A stretch of 64,000 nt of DNA from Terriglobia bacterium. Its GTDB lineage: Bacteria; Acidobacteriota; Terriglobia; Versatilivoradales; Versatilivoraceae. Location: positions 1,025,136-1,089,135 of the forward strand of contig OX638355.1 in NCBI GenBank assembly GCA_951813285.1. Direction: 5' to 3'. Both the position numbers and the translations under genes were made by a program. Numbering within the stretch: position 1 is the first letter of the stretch; each line of letters starts with the position of its first letter. The notes below the pieces were generated by a model. That model did not search any database. It saw only the letters and a list, made by a program, of their open reading frames with translations, and was not told the origin of the DNA. This document shows positions 53,759 to 63,268 of the stretch, in pieces.

Positions 53759-54451
53759 ATGGTGGCCGGGACCTGGGAGCGGTTTCGGAAGCTCCCGCCG
53801 CCATACAAGGGCAAGGGTTCTGGCCTGCCCATGGGGATGCAGACAGGCGTGTTCGGAGACCTGCAGAAGATTCGCAACGATGTCCTCAAGTACGGCGCCG
53901 TGGCTGTCAATGGTGCCGAAGGGAAGTGTGAAGTCCTCAAGTGGTTTCCGGCGGGTGCGCCGATTGTGTTCAAGCTGGATCATGTCATCCAATTCCTGAA
54001 CCTGACCGCGCTGCTTCCAATCACGAATCTTGTATTTGGCGACAACGACGGCAAGGCGCAAATGACCCTGGCCTGGCACCCGAAGGAGAACAGGGTCGCA
54101 CCTCCTTGGCGCAATCCTCCTTATCGGGTTGTGTCCGCGAGTCCATTCATTGACCGGGTCGACCACACAGACCCGAAAGCCGACTATGGGCTGTTCGTGC
54201 GGCTGGCGTTCGCTGACGGCTTGACGCGCACGGTTCTGGCGGCGCGGGGCGAGGACTCGGAGCACCTGGTGGAGAAGAAACAGGCGATCGAGGAAGCACC
54301 GGCGGGTGGACCGTTCGGGCTTCCACAGCACCCGGACTTCTTGCGCTGGGATGTGCCTGCCACCCATGCGCAGGCGAAGGCCAGCTTGTCAGAGGGAATC
54401 GACTATAGACTGCCGCGCGGCGGGGGGCCGGCGATACGGTTCCGCGGCTGA
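53759..54451 (+). CDS. Hypothetical protein downstream of the broken gene
   Basis: This 230-aa frame starts MVAGTWERFRKLPPPYKGKG six bases after the previous TGA and is in the same reading frame as it. It may be a separate gene or the second half of one original protein cut by the TGA at 53750. It contains IRNDVLKYGAVAVNG and CEVLKWFPAGAPIVFKLDHV, a helix-strand pattern I cannot assign. A/T content is higher than in core genes. Function unknown. Confidence 0.5.
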   Translation: MVAGTWERFRKLPPPYKGKGSGLPMGMQTGVFGDLQKIRNDVLKYGAVAVNGAEGKCEVLKWFPAGAPIVFKLDHVIQFLNLTALLPITNLVFGDNDGKAQMTLAWHPKENRVAPPWRNPPYRVVSASPFIDRVDHTDPKADYGLFVRLAFADGLTRTVLAARGEDSEHLVEKKQAIEEAPAGGPFGLPQHPDFLRWDVPATHAQAKASLSEGIDYRLPRGGGPAIRFRG

Positions 54452-54706
54452 ACCGCCGATCAACCAGCCGGTCCAGAGTTATTCGGTTTCAATGCCGTCG
54501 ACGTCTCGACCTCATTGATCGTGGTCCACCTATCGAAACCTACGACTGGCGATCGCTGCTACCAACCGGAGTGACAGTTGTTGGACGGGTTTCGCACCCG
54601 TTAGAAGAAGGCGCCTTTCCATGGCGCACTGAGAAATTCGGGCTAATCCCGTATCCAACCATGGCGGTCATCCGCATTTCTGGCTCAACAGAGGCAGCGA
54701 CCGAAA

Positions 54707-54985
54707 CTAAAGGCCTTGCTTGAACTTCTCGAGGCATTCCGAGGAACAGAAGTATCGGGTTTCTCCGCGGAAGGAGCGGCGCAAGGCGGAGTCGGTGTCG
54801 ACATAGGTGCCGCAGACGGGATCCTTCTCCATGGTGCCCTGCTTGACTGTCGACCCGCGGGAGCGGGAGGATCCGGGGTTCTCGAAGTTGGAGGGCGCCC
54901 GCATGGGAGCCAGGAGCGCCCGCAGCACGCCGCGGACAAACATCAGCACGGCCAGGAGAATGGCGAAGTAAAACATCCATTTCAT
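54707..54985 (-). CDS. Membrane-anchored YHS/TRASH-like domain protein
   Basis: This 92-aa protein has an N-terminal transmembrane helix (3-19) and a C-terminal metal-binding YHS-type domain: MEKDPVCGTYVD (Cys58), then ETRYFCSSECLEKFK (Cys80, Cys84). YHS/TRASH domains bind heavy metals such as copper or mercury. GAGG seven bases before the ATG supports the start. It follows aroC on the same strand after 131 nt. A metal-sensing or -storage role is inferred. Confidence 0.85.
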   Translation of the reverse strand: MKWMFYFAILLAVLMFVRGVLRALLAPMRAPSNFENPGSSRSRGSTVKQGTMEKDPVCGTYVDTDSALRRSFRGETRYFCSSECLEKFKQGL

Positions 54986-55116
54986 GGCCGATCCTCACCC
55001 CCTGATGTTTGCATCCACAGCCATGAGTCTACCACCGATTCCATGGGCGTCAAGCAGGTGGCGGGTCCGTCCTGGGGCCCACCGGCAGGTGTCGCGGGAC
55101 AGGCCGGGACGGTGGT

Positions 55117-56367
55117 TCAAAAGAGTTGGTGGGCCTTCAAATCCAGCCGTTGCGCCTGGTGCATGAGCACCGCGTTCATCAGCTCGATCGCCAGCCTCGA
55201 TTCCAGTGTGATCCCGGCACGGACGCCGACACAAGGGTCATGGCGTCCCATCTTGAGCTTGAACTCGATCTCTTCCAGGTTTTTGCGGACGGACTGCTGG
55301 GGAAGCAGAATAGAAGAGGTCGGTTTGAATCCCACCCGGCAGATCAAGGGACTGCCGGTGGTCACTCCACCCAGCAATCCCCCGTGGCGGTCGCCCTGAT
55401 AGCCCGTACGCCGGATGGGGTCGTTGTTCTCGCTGCCACGGCGCTCGACGGCTGCCGAGCCCGCGCCGATCTCGCACGACTGAACCGCGTGCAATCCCCC
55501 CAACGCGCCCATCAAGCGCAGCTTCAGGCTCTGGTAGAGGGGCTCCCCGACCAGCGGAGGCGGGTTGACCGCCGCTACCTCGATCGATGCGCCCAAAGAG
55601 TCTCCCTTCTTGCGGATTTTTCTGATGGCTTCGGCGGACCGTTCGGCAAAGGCAGCCTCGAGCGTGTGGATCTCGGAACGCTCCAGGGATGCCTCCAGGC
55701 GTTCCACGGCGCCCGGCGGACACCGTCGGGAGCCGGGTTCCTGCAAGTCTTCGAGTCGATCGGCCAAGGTCAGCGGGCTTTTCAACGGTCCCACCTGGCA
55801 GATGGAAGACAGGATCACCGTCTGGAAATGTTCCCGCAGAAAGATCCGGGCAATGGAGCCGGCAATCACATCGGAGATGGTCGATCGGTAGCTGGAACGC
55901 CCCCCTCCTCTCGGGTCCGCGTAGCCTCGGGACTGGTGATGCTTGACCAGGTCGGTGTGTCCGGGGCGAACCTCCCCTTCGGGTCCTGCAAACTGCTCAT
56001 AGTCCTGCGGACGCTTGGATGAGGAGAGCACCAGGGCCGCCACCGGTTCGCCGCTGCAGTAGCCCTCTTCATAAGAGGGAACCGTAAGGGCCTGTTCGGC
56101 GTCGCCGACCCGGATCGGGGGGCCGGCGGTCAAGTGTTCGGTTTTCTCCTGGTATATGCCCGACAGAAGGATCAAACGGTCCTGCTCGCGGCGCGGTGTC
56201 CCGTGTTTGCTGCTCCCGGGCCGCCTGCGGTCCAGGTAGCGCTGGATCCTCTTCCGGGAAATCCGGAGCCCGGGGGGGCAACCCAAAACAATGGTCGTGA
56301 TGGCGGGCCCGTGGGATTCCCCGGCGCCGGCAACCCCGTACAACGGACCACCCAATATCTCCATCAT
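55117..56367 (-). CDS. aroC: Chorismate synthase
   Basis: AroC converts EPSP to chorismate using reduced FMN, the last common step of aromatic amino acid synthesis. The 416-aa protein has the GESHGPA motif near the N-terminus, RPGHTDLVKH and the GGRSSYR segment (a variant of GGRxSAR). AGGAG is three bases before the first ATG and six before a second one at 56364. Length is somewhat above the usual 360-390. Confidence 0.95.
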   Translation of the reverse strand: MMEILGGPLYGVAGAGESHGPAITTIVLGCPPGLRISRKRIQRYLDRRRPGSSKHGTPRREQDRLILLSGIYQEKTEHLTAGPPIRVGDAEQALTVPSYEEGYCSGEPVAALVLSSSKRPQDYEQFAGPEGEVRPGHTDLVKHHQSRGYADPRGGGRSSYRSTISDVIAGSIARIFLREHFQTVILSSICQVGPLKSPLTLADRLEDLQEPGSRRCPPGAVERLEASLERSEIHTLEAAFAERSAEAIRKIRKKGDSLGASIEVAAVNPPPLVGEPLYQSLKLRLMGALGGLHAVQSCEIGAGSAAVERRGSENNDPIRRTGYQGDRHGGLLGGVTTGSPLICRVGFKPTSSILLPQQSVRKNLEEIEFKLKMGRHDPCVGVRAGITLESRLAIELMNAVLMHQAQRLDLKAHQLF

Positions 56368-56653
56368 AGACTCCTGGTAAGGCGTGAACTGACAAATGCC
56401 ATATTATCACAAGCTTAGACTGAAATTGCCAGCGGGATGGCGGAGATCCCGTCAAAAGGGGTCGATCTTGAGCAGGTGATTGGGGAGCGGGAGCCGAGCC
56501 GGGCTCGCCGTGAGGCTTGGCCCGACCCACGCGCTCGCACCCCGGAGTGATTCCAGTTGCCTTTCGCTGGGCGAGTCCGCCGTTGAATTTCCAGGGCAGG
56601 CCCCATATAGTGTCGCCGGCCAAGGAACAGAGACGAATACGCCCCTCAGACCG

Positions 56654-57556
56654 ATGACACAACCATCCTCCGGAGTGAAGGTGGGCCTGCTGCAGATGGC
56701 GAGTTGCCCGCAACCTCGCGACAACCTGGAGAAGGCTCGTGAGGGAGTCCGGCAGGCGGCCGAACAGGGAGTTCAGATCCTTTGCCTGCAGGAGCTGTTC
56801 CGGTCGCAGTATTTCTGCCAAACGGAAGACGAGACCTTCTTCGATCTGGCCGAGCCGATTCCCGGGCCCACTACCGAAGCCTTGTCGGAGCTGGCCCGGC
56901 GGCATCGAATGGCGATGGTCGTCCCTCTCTTCGAGAGGAGAGCGGCCGGCGTCTACCACAATACCGCGGTCGTCCTGGATGCGGACGGCGCCATGCTGGG
57001 AAGCTATCGCAAGATGCACATTCCCGACGACCCTCTCTATTATGAGAAATTCTACTTTACCCCGGGGGACCGGGGTTACCCGACGTTCGAGACCCGCTAC
57101 GGGAGCATCGGCGTGCTGGTGTGCTGGGATCAGTGGTATCCGGAGGCGGCCCGCCTGATCGCCCTGGGCGGGGCCCAGATCCTCTTCTATCCCACGGCCA
57201 TCGGATGGCATCCCTCGGAGAAGCACCAATCCGGTGCCGCCGAGCAGGAGGCCTGGAAGACCATGCAGCGCTCTCACGCCATTGCCAACGGGATCTTCGT
57301 GGCATCGCTCAACCGCGTGGGGTTCGAATGCCCCCCGGGCGGCGAGGGTCTGGAGTTCTGGGGAGGCTCGTTCGTCTGCGACCCTTTCGGCGCGGTGTTG
57401 ACGGAAGCTTCCGGGGAGGAGGAATTGGTGGTGGCGGAGTGCGACTGGAGTCGAATTGAAGAAGTCCGGCGGCAATGGCCCTTCTTGCGAGACCGCCGCA
57501 TAGACAGTTACGCGCCGATCGTCAATCGCCTCCTCGACCGTTCGCTGCCGGATTGA
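56654..57556 (+). CDS. aguB: N-carbamoylputrescine amidase
   Basis: This nitrilase-superfamily enzyme hydrolyses N-carbamoylputrescine to putrescine. The 300-aa protein has the Glu-Lys-Cys triad: Glu47 (LQELFRSQYF), Lys120 (YRKMHIPDD) and Cys157 (VCWDQWYPEAAR). The pattern FYFTPGD is typical of this subfamily. The ATG at 56654 is preferred to the upstream start at 56480. aguA lies two genes downstream, so the agmatine route to putrescine is complete. Confidence 0.92.
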   Translation: MTQPSSGVKVGLLQMASCPQPRDNLEKAREGVRQAAEQGVQILCLQELFRSQYFCQTEDETFFDLAEPIPGPTTEALSELARRHRMAMVVPLFERRAAGVYHNTAVVLDADGAMLGSYRKMHIPDDPLYYEKFYFTPGDRGYPTFETRYGSIGVLVCWDQWYPEAARLIALGGAQILFYPTAIGWHPSEKHQSGAAEQEAWKTMQRSHAIANGIFVASLNRVGFECPPGGEGLEFWGGSFVCDPFGAVLTEASGEEELVVAECDWSRIEEVRRQWPFLRDRRIDSYAPIVNRLLDRSLPD

Positions 57557-57661
57557 ACCAACCGGCGACGAGAGCGGGCCGGGCGGCCGTTTGCCGCCTC
57601 CGCGCCTGCCGCCGCTGCAGGATTGTGAAAGAGGGGTTACCCTCGGAAAGGACAGGGATCG

Positions 57662-58594
57662 ATGTCATTCTCTCGATCGACCATGGGCCACAAGCGGAAG
57701 AAGACCTTCGTTGCTTTGGTGGCGATACTTTTCGCCCTCAGCCTGGGCGCCGCTACGGTGGCAGCCCAGGAGTCTCCCGCAACCGGGGAGACCTCCAGGG
57801 GCTGTTTGTGGGAGGTTTCTTCCGAGAAGGGCACCTTGTTTTTGCTTGGGACCGTGCATGTGCTGAAACCCGGGACCCATACCGTCTCTCCGGCGGCGGA
57901 AGCCGCCTTTCGGCAAGCCGGAACGATTTTGCTGGAATTGGACCTGGACGAAGGCGAATCTGCGGAAAGCCAGCAAATGTTTGCCCGGAAGGCATTGCTC
58001 CAGGGGGAGACGCTCAAGGACAAAGTCTCTCCGGAGAGCTTGTCCCTGGCCAGGGAGAAAACCGAGGCGATGGGACTGCCCTTTGACCGGCTCCGCTCCC
58101 TGAAGCCCTGGTCTCTCAGTCTGACTCTTACCCTGATCAAGTTGCAGACTCTCGGATTCGATCCCAAGCACGGCGTCGATCGCTATTACTTCGACAGGGG
58201 CAAGCAGGCGGGCAAGGAAATCGGTGCCCTGGAAACGATGGAGTACCAGTTGGACCGGTTCGATGGAATGTCCGACAGGTTGCAGGAGGAGATGCTCTTG
58301 CAGACCCTGGAAGAGCTGGATCACTTTGAGGAAGAGATGGAAAAACTGGTGCAAGGCTGGTCCCGCGGGGATGCTGAGGCGCTGGCAGAGTTCATGCGGG
58401 AGAGTTTCGAGGATTTCCCCGGCCTGTATCAAAGGCTGATTGTCGAGCGCAACAAGAACTGGCTGCTCCATCTCAAGCCCCTGCTGGACCGACCGGGAAC
58501 CACCCTGGTGGTGGTCGGAGCCCTCCATCTGGTAGGCCCGGAGAGCGTTGTGGCGCTTCTGGAGAACCTGGGATATACAGTGAAGCAGTTGTGA
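57662..58594 (+). CDS. TraB/GumN family protein, exported
   Basis: This 310-aa protein has a signal peptide (VALVAILFALSLGAATVAAQ) and the TraB/GumN domain: LFLLGTVHVLKPG near the N-terminus and TTLVVVGALHLVGPESVVALL at the C-terminus, the two GxxH motifs. Members are putative metalloproteases of the Tiki/TraB fold; their bacterial role is largely unknown. It sits between aguB and aguA, 28 nt before aguA. ATG starts at 57662 and 57683 are both possible. Confidence 0.88.
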   Translation: MSFSRSTMGHKRKKTFVALVAILFALSLGAATVAAQESPATGETSRGCLWEVSSEKGTLFLLGTVHVLKPGTHTVSPAAEAAFRQAGTILLELDLDEGESAESQQMFARKALLQGETLKDKVSPESLSLAREKTEAMGLPFDRLRSLKPWSLSLTLTLIKLQTLGFDPKHGVDRYYFDRGKQAGKEIGALETMEYQLDRFDGMSDRLQEEMLLQTLEELDHFEEEMEKLVQGWSRGDAEALAEFMRESFEDFPGLYQRLIVERNKNWLLHLKPLLDRPGTTLVVVGALHLVGPESVVALLENLGYTVKQL

Positions 58595-58622
58595 GTCGGG
58601 ATTATCCGATCCGACTACCGCC

Positions 58623-59705
58623 ATGGGCCTGATCGCGATTCCTCACGGTTACCGCATGCCGGCGGAATGGGAGCCTCACGAGGCCACCTGGATCGCCTGG
58701 CCGCACTATCGGGCCGATTGGCCCGGCAAGTTCGCGGCCATCCCCTGGGTGTTCGGCGAGGTGGTGCGCCACCTGCACGGTCAGGAAAGGGTCAGGATCC
58801 TGGTGGAGAACGGGCGGCTGGAACAGCGGGCCCGCAGGCTGCTTTCGCAGGCCGAGGTGGATACGGCCGCCGTCGAATTCCACCGGGTGGCCACCAACCG
58901 CTGCTGGGTGCGCGACACGGGTCCCCTATTCATCCGGCGATGCGGTTCCGGGCCGGGCGAGATGGGTATTCTGGACTGGAAGTTCAACGGTTGGGCCAGG
59001 TACTCCAACTGGCGGCGCGACGACGCCGTTCCCGGCGCGATGGCCCGGCTGCTCGGACTGAACCGCTGGCAGCCAAGGACGGCGCCCGGGGGGCGCAGGA
59101 TCGTTCTGGAAGGGGGCAGCATCGACGTGAACGGCCGGGGAACCCTGGTCACTACCGAGGAGTGCCTGCTCAGCCCGGTCCAGGCCCGCAACCCCGGCCT
59201 CTCCAAGCCGGAGCTGGAGGAGATCTTCCGGCGCTGTCTGGGCGCGCGCAAAGTCCTGTGGCTGGGTCGAGGCATCGCCGGCGACGATACCCACGGCCAC
59301 GTGGACGACATCGCCCGCTTCGTAAACCCGACCACCCTGGCGGTCTCGGTGGAATCCAACCGGGGGGATGCCAACTACGAGCCCCTGCGGGACAACCGGA
59401 GGCGGCTGGCAAAGGCCACCGACCAGGACGGCCGGCCCCTACGGGTGGTTGAGCTGCCCATGCCGCAGCCCCTATTTTTCGGCGGGCGGCGCCTCCCCGC
59501 CAGCTATGCCAACTTCTATATCGCCAACCGAACCGTCCTGGTCCCCACCTTCAACGACCCCAACGACCGCCTGGCGCTGAGCCGGATCAACCGGCTATTC
59601 CCCGACCGTTCAGTGGTCGGCATTCACAGCGTGGATCTGGCCTGGGGTTTCGGCACCCTTCACTGCCTCACCCTGCAGCAGCCTCTGACCGAAAACGCGG
59701 GCTAA
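58623..59705 (+). CDS. aguA: Agmatine deiminase
   Basis: This guanidino-modifying enzyme converts agmatine to N-carbamoylputrescine. The 360-aa protein has RDTGPLFI, EGGSIDVNG, GDDTHGHVDD (His224) and the nucleophile Cys348 in GTLHCLTLQQP. It follows the TraB/GumN gene by 28 nt, and its stop overlaps the convergent dehydrogenase stop. No speA was seen in the window, so agmatine must come from an unlinked arginine decarboxylase or uptake. Confidence 0.94.
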   Translation: MGLIAIPHGYRMPAEWEPHEATWIAWPHYRADWPGKFAAIPWVFGEVVRHLHGQERVRILVENGRLEQRARRLLSQAEVDTAAVEFHRVATNRCWVRDTGPLFIRRCGSGPGEMGILDWKFNGWARYSNWRRDDAVPGAMARLLGLNRWQPRTAPGGRRIVLEGGSIDVNGRGTLVTTEECLLSPVQARNPGLSKPELEEIFRRCLGARKVLWLGRGIAGDDTHGHVDDIARFVNPTTLAVSVESNRGDANYEPLRDNRRRLAKATDQDGRPLRVVELPMPQPLFFGGRRLPASYANFYIANRTVLVPTFNDPNDRLALSRINRLFPDRSVVGIHSVDLAWGFGTLHCLTLQQPLTENAG

Positions 59706-62182
59706 TGCCCACCGATCGCCTGGCGGGCGGCCTGAGAAACGGCCTTGACACCGATCTGGTAGTGGTCGTAGAGCTCCTCGGTCTGACCCGACTGACCGAA
59801 TTCATCCACCCCCAGACACAGGGCTTTGCTGCCGAACACGCTCCCAATGAAGGAAAGGGCGTGGGAGTGGCCGTCCAGCAAGGTGACGATGGGAACCTGG
59901 CGCTCCGAGGGCGGGATCAGGCCCTCCAGGTGGAAGGTGAAACGGGTTCCGGGGTTCTTCATCTTGAGCTTGCCGGCCTGCTGCCAGCCCCGGAAGAGCA
60001 GGTCCGGACTGGTGACCACGACAACGTTGGCGAATATCCCTTCATGAGAGAGTTTCCGGCTGGCCTCCAGGGCTTCCACCACCATCACCCCGCAGGTGAA
60101 GATATTGAGCACGTTCTTGCCGGGAGAGTACCTTGGATCGGACCGGTGTTCCAGGAGTCGATATCCGCCCCGCAGGACGCTCTGGCGCAGGCGCTCCAAC
60201 CGTCGGGGAGCCGTTTGCCTGTCGGCCGGGAAAAGACTTTGGGGCACCGGCCGGGTCGAGAGCCGCAGGTAGAGGATCTGGCCGCGCTTGCGGTCGAGCA
60301 GGTTCCGCAGGCCCGCCAGGAAGATCCACTCCAGTTCCTGGGCGAAAGTGGGTTCGTAGTAGACCAGGTTGGGCATCTCCATCCCGATGGAGGGTGTGAT
60401 CAGGGACTGATGGGCGCCTCCTTCCGGACTTAGAGTGATTCCCGAAGGCGTGCCGGCAAAAATGAATTTGGATTCGGTGTAAGCCGCATAGGTCAGGGCG
60501 TCCAGCCCACGTCCGATAAAGGGGTCATAAACGGTGCCGAAGGGCAGAAGCACTTCCCCGGAGATTTCCTGTGACAGCCCCAACATGTTCAGCAGGAGAA
60601 ACAGGTTGTTTTCCGAGATGCCCAGCTCGATGTGATGTCCCTTGGGGGACTGCTCCCAATTGAGCATGGAGCCCACGGCATTCTCGCGAAAGAAATTGAT
60701 CTTCTCCTCCGGGCTGTAGACCCGCATCTTGTGAATCCACCCCCCCAGGTTGGTCGAAATGGACACGTCGGGGGAAGTGGTCACCATGCGGGACGCCACC
60801 TCCGGGATACGGCTCAAGGCGGTGAGGAGGCTCCCCAGCGCTTGTTGGGTGGAGATGTCGCCCCGGTAGCCGGATCCCAGGCTGTCGGGAATCGGGAGGG
60901 GCGAGGGCTCGGACGCGGCTTCGGGCTTGGCATCGCCAATGAGGAGCTTGAGGCGTGACTGGATAAACCGGTCTTCAGGGCTTCCCGGAGGGAATCGGGT
61001 GAATTCTTCTCCGGAAGCAATCCCCAGTCGCGACTGAAGCTCCGCCATTTGGTCCGAGGTCAACAGCTTGGCGTGGTTCAAGGGATCCCCGGCGATCGGC
61101 AACTCCCAACCCTTGATGGTGTAGGCGATGATGACGACCGGCTGGTCGCTAATCCGGTCGGCCTCGTCCAGCCCCTCCAGGATCTTGCGCAGGTCATGGC
61201 CGCCCAGGTCGGCCAGTAGAGGCTTGACTTCATCAGTGGAGTAGCCGCTCAACAATTCCAGCAGATCCTCGTCCTGGCCGTCGGGAGTGGTGACCAGGCG
61301 AAGCCGGATCCGTTCACCGTCCTCGATGCGCAGCAAGCTCTGATATTCGTCGTTGCTCATCAGGTCGATGCGCTGTCTCAATTTCTCCCCGTGGGGGCGC
61401 CTGAAGACCTCCTCCAGTTTCCGGCCGTACTTCAACTCCAGCACTCGCCAGCCATTGATGCGAAACATCTCCTCGATCTTCTGGGCCTTGCCGCTGGGGA
61501 CGACGCGGTCCAGGCTCTGGCGATTGAGATCTACGATCCAGAGGACCTGACCCAGTTCCTGCAGCGTTTCTTCGCCAAGGGCCTCCCACACGTTCCCCTC
61601 ATCCAACTCCGCGTCGCCCATCAGGGCAATGAAGCGGTTGCGCCTCGGGTATCCGAAATGGTCCCGTACAAACTGTCGGGTCAGCCGGGCGAAGTTGGGA
61701 ACCACGGCTCCCAGACCCACCGACCCGGTGGAGAAGTCGACACGGTCCACGTCCTTGGTACGGCTGGGATAGGACTGAAGTCCCTTGAAGCTGCGGAACT
61801 GGCGGAGTTTCTCCTCGGGCAGGTTGCCCAGAAGATACTGAATGGCGTGGTATACCGGGGAGCCGTGAGGCTTGACGGAGACACGGTCTCCAAATCGAAG
61901 CGAGTGGAAATAGAGAGCCGTCATCAGGCTGACCATGGAGGCGCAACTGGCCTGGTGCCCCCCCACCTTGGCGCCGTTGCCGTTCTCCCGCAGGGAATTG
62001 GCGTAGTGCACGATCTGCATGCTCAGCCACAGGACTCGTTCCTGAACCCGCTCGAGAATGTCGACCTCGGCATCCGCCAGGTTCTCGGCAAGCTCTACGC
62101 CGACCTTGGATCCTTGGCCCTTGCTGGTGAGTTCTGGGGAATTCCCGGTCATCCCTGGACCCGCTCGCCTGGAAACAGGCAT
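59702..62182 (-). CDS. AceE-like homodimeric thiamine-dependent dehydrogenase (E1) or transketolase
   Basis: This 826-aa protein has the transketolase fold. The thiamine-binding region reads LMGDAELDEGNVWEALGEE, and the C-terminal half holds the pyrimidine-binding domain, with GISENNLFLLL and an ending DEFGQSGQTEELYDHYQIG similar to the AceE end. The N-terminal HYANSLRENGNGAKVGGHQA pattern fits homodimeric pyruvate dehydrogenase E1. No E2 or E3 gene is adjacent, so substrate and complex are uncertain. It starts at ATG 62182 or 62152. It converges on aguA with overlapping stops. Confidence 0.82.
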   Translation of the reverse strand: MPVSRRAGPGMTGNSPELTSKGQGSKVGVELAENLADAEVDILERVQERVLWLSMQIVHYANSLRENGNGAKVGGHQASCASMVSLMTALYFHSLRFGDRVSVKPHGSPVYHAIQYLLGNLPEEKLRQFRSFKGLQSYPSRTKDVDRVDFSTGSVGLGAVVPNFARLTRQFVRDHFGYPRRNRFIALMGDAELDEGNVWEALGEETLQELGQVLWIVDLNRQSLDRVVPSGKAQKIEEMFRINGWRVLELKYGRKLEEVFRRPHGEKLRQRIDLMSNDEYQSLLRIEDGERIRLRLVTTPDGQDEDLLELLSGYSTDEVKPLLADLGGHDLRKILEGLDEADRISDQPVVIIAYTIKGWELPIAGDPLNHAKLLTSDQMAELQSRLGIASGEEFTRFPPGSPEDRFIQSRLKLLIGDAKPEAASEPSPLPIPDSLGSGYRGDISTQQALGSLLTALSRIPEVASRMVTTSPDVSISTNLGGWIHKMRVYSPEEKINFFRENAVGSMLNWEQSPKGHHIELGISENNLFLLLNMLGLSQEISGEVLLPFGTVYDPFIGRGLDALTYAAYTESKFIFAGTPSGITLSPEGGAHQSLITPSIGMEMPNLVYYEPTFAQELEWIFLAGLRNLLDRKRGQILYLRLSTRPVPQSLFPADRQTAPRRLERLRQSVLRGGYRLLEHRSDPRYSPGKNVLNIFTCGVMVVEALEASRKLSHEGIFANVVVVTSPDLLFRGWQQAGKLKMKNPGTRFTFHLEGLIPPSERQVPIVTLLDGHSHALSFIGSVFGSKALCLGVDEFGQSGQTEELYDHYQIGVKAVSQAARQAIGGH

Positions 62183-62230
62183 CTTTCCGCCGACCCGGTG
62201 GGTTACTCCGATTCAGTCCCCCGTGGCCGG

Positions 62231-63196
62231 TCAGTGGTAGGGTTTCAACCGCTCCACGCAGCGCGCAATCTGCTGGAGGATCGCCGGCGGTGGCGGGGCG
62301 TTGAAGGGCCCCCCTTCTCCCAGGTCGATGTCCTGGAATCCACCCAGTTGGCCGGCGGCAACCACGGCGGAGTAGTTGTAGATTCGATCCTCCATGAAAC
62401 GAATCTCTTCAAGACCCGAAACCACTTGCTCCAACTCGGCGCAGGCCTCGAAGTCCTCGCGCCGGCAGGCGTTGTTGATGGCATCGCAGAGGCGGGGACA
62501 GATCAGCGTCAGCCCGGAGGTGTGGCCCCGTGCGCCCAAGCGGGCCGCAGCCGTCACCCGGTCGCCCACTCCCCAAAGTACCCTCTTGGAGCGGGGCACT
62601 GCCTTTCGAAGCACCTGCACGTCTCCGGGCCGGGTGCCCACCTTGATGCCGGCAATGTTGGCAAATCTGGAGGCGAGTCTAGCATAGGCTGCATTCAGGC
62701 GGCCAGTGCGCAGGTAGAGGACAAAGCGGCCCGCCCCTCGGTCTTGAAAGAATTCCGATAGAGCGGAAAGCTCGGCTTCAACACCCTCGGGGTTGCACAG
62801 TCCGGGAATGGGCATCAGCAGAAAGTAGTCGGGGGGTCTCTCCAGGCTCAGGCATTCCTGGATGAATCGCCTGGATTCGGAGGGGGGCGTGGGAATGACC
62901 CCGGCCATGAAGAGTGCCTCGGCGCCCAACTGGCGCCCGGTCGACTGGACCAGTTCCAACAGGGTGCTCCGGTCGAGGTGGTGGATCAGGCTGGTTCCCC
63001 CGATCCCGATGACCCGCCTCCGCCCTTCATCCAGAAAGCAGTTTCCCAGCAAGTAGTCCACGTTTCTGGCGTGCGCCCGCTCGTCCAACCGTCCTCCCCG
63101 AAAGGGCATCGGCAACAGCACGGTGACAGTGTCGAGTTCGGCGAAGGGGTCCAGTCCGGCTCCCTTCTCAAATAACTGCTTGGACTGTATCTGCAT
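62231..63196 (-). CDS. Dihydrodipicolinate synthase (DapA) family protein
   Basis: This 321-aa protein of the class I aldolase/lyase DapA superfamily has the IGIGGTSL segment near residue 65 and the Schiff-base lysine Lys185 in IAGIKVGT. The tyrosine usually found before it is Tyr161 (YLRTGR). It lacks DHDPS-specific features that I can confirm, and could be an aldolase for a sugar acid or other keto acid. The ATG at 63196, near GAGG, is used rather than a GTG at 63238. It lies 48 nt upstream of the E1 gene on the same strand, so the two may form a keto acid pathway. Confidence 0.8.
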   Translation of the reverse strand: MQIQSKQLFEKGAGLDPFAELDTVTVLLPMPFRGGRLDERAHARNVDYLLGNCFLDEGRRRVIGIGGTSLIHHLDRSTLLELVQSTGRQLGAEALFMAGVIPTPPSESRRFIQECLSLERPPDYFLLMPIPGLCNPEGVEAELSALSEFFQDRGAGRFVLYLRTGRLNAAYARLASRFANIAGIKVGTRPGDVQVLRKAVPRSKRVLWGVGDRVTAAARLGARGHTSGLTLICPRLCDAINNACRREDFEACAELEQVVSGLEEIRFMEDRIYNYSAVVAAGQLGGFQDIDLGEGGPFNAPPPPAILQQIARCVERLKPYH

Positions 63197-63268
63197 GGCC
63201 TCTTTCTCCCAGGATTCCGAGTCGTTTTCGCCTCCCACCCGAGGCTTACTTCCTGAATCTGCGGCGGG

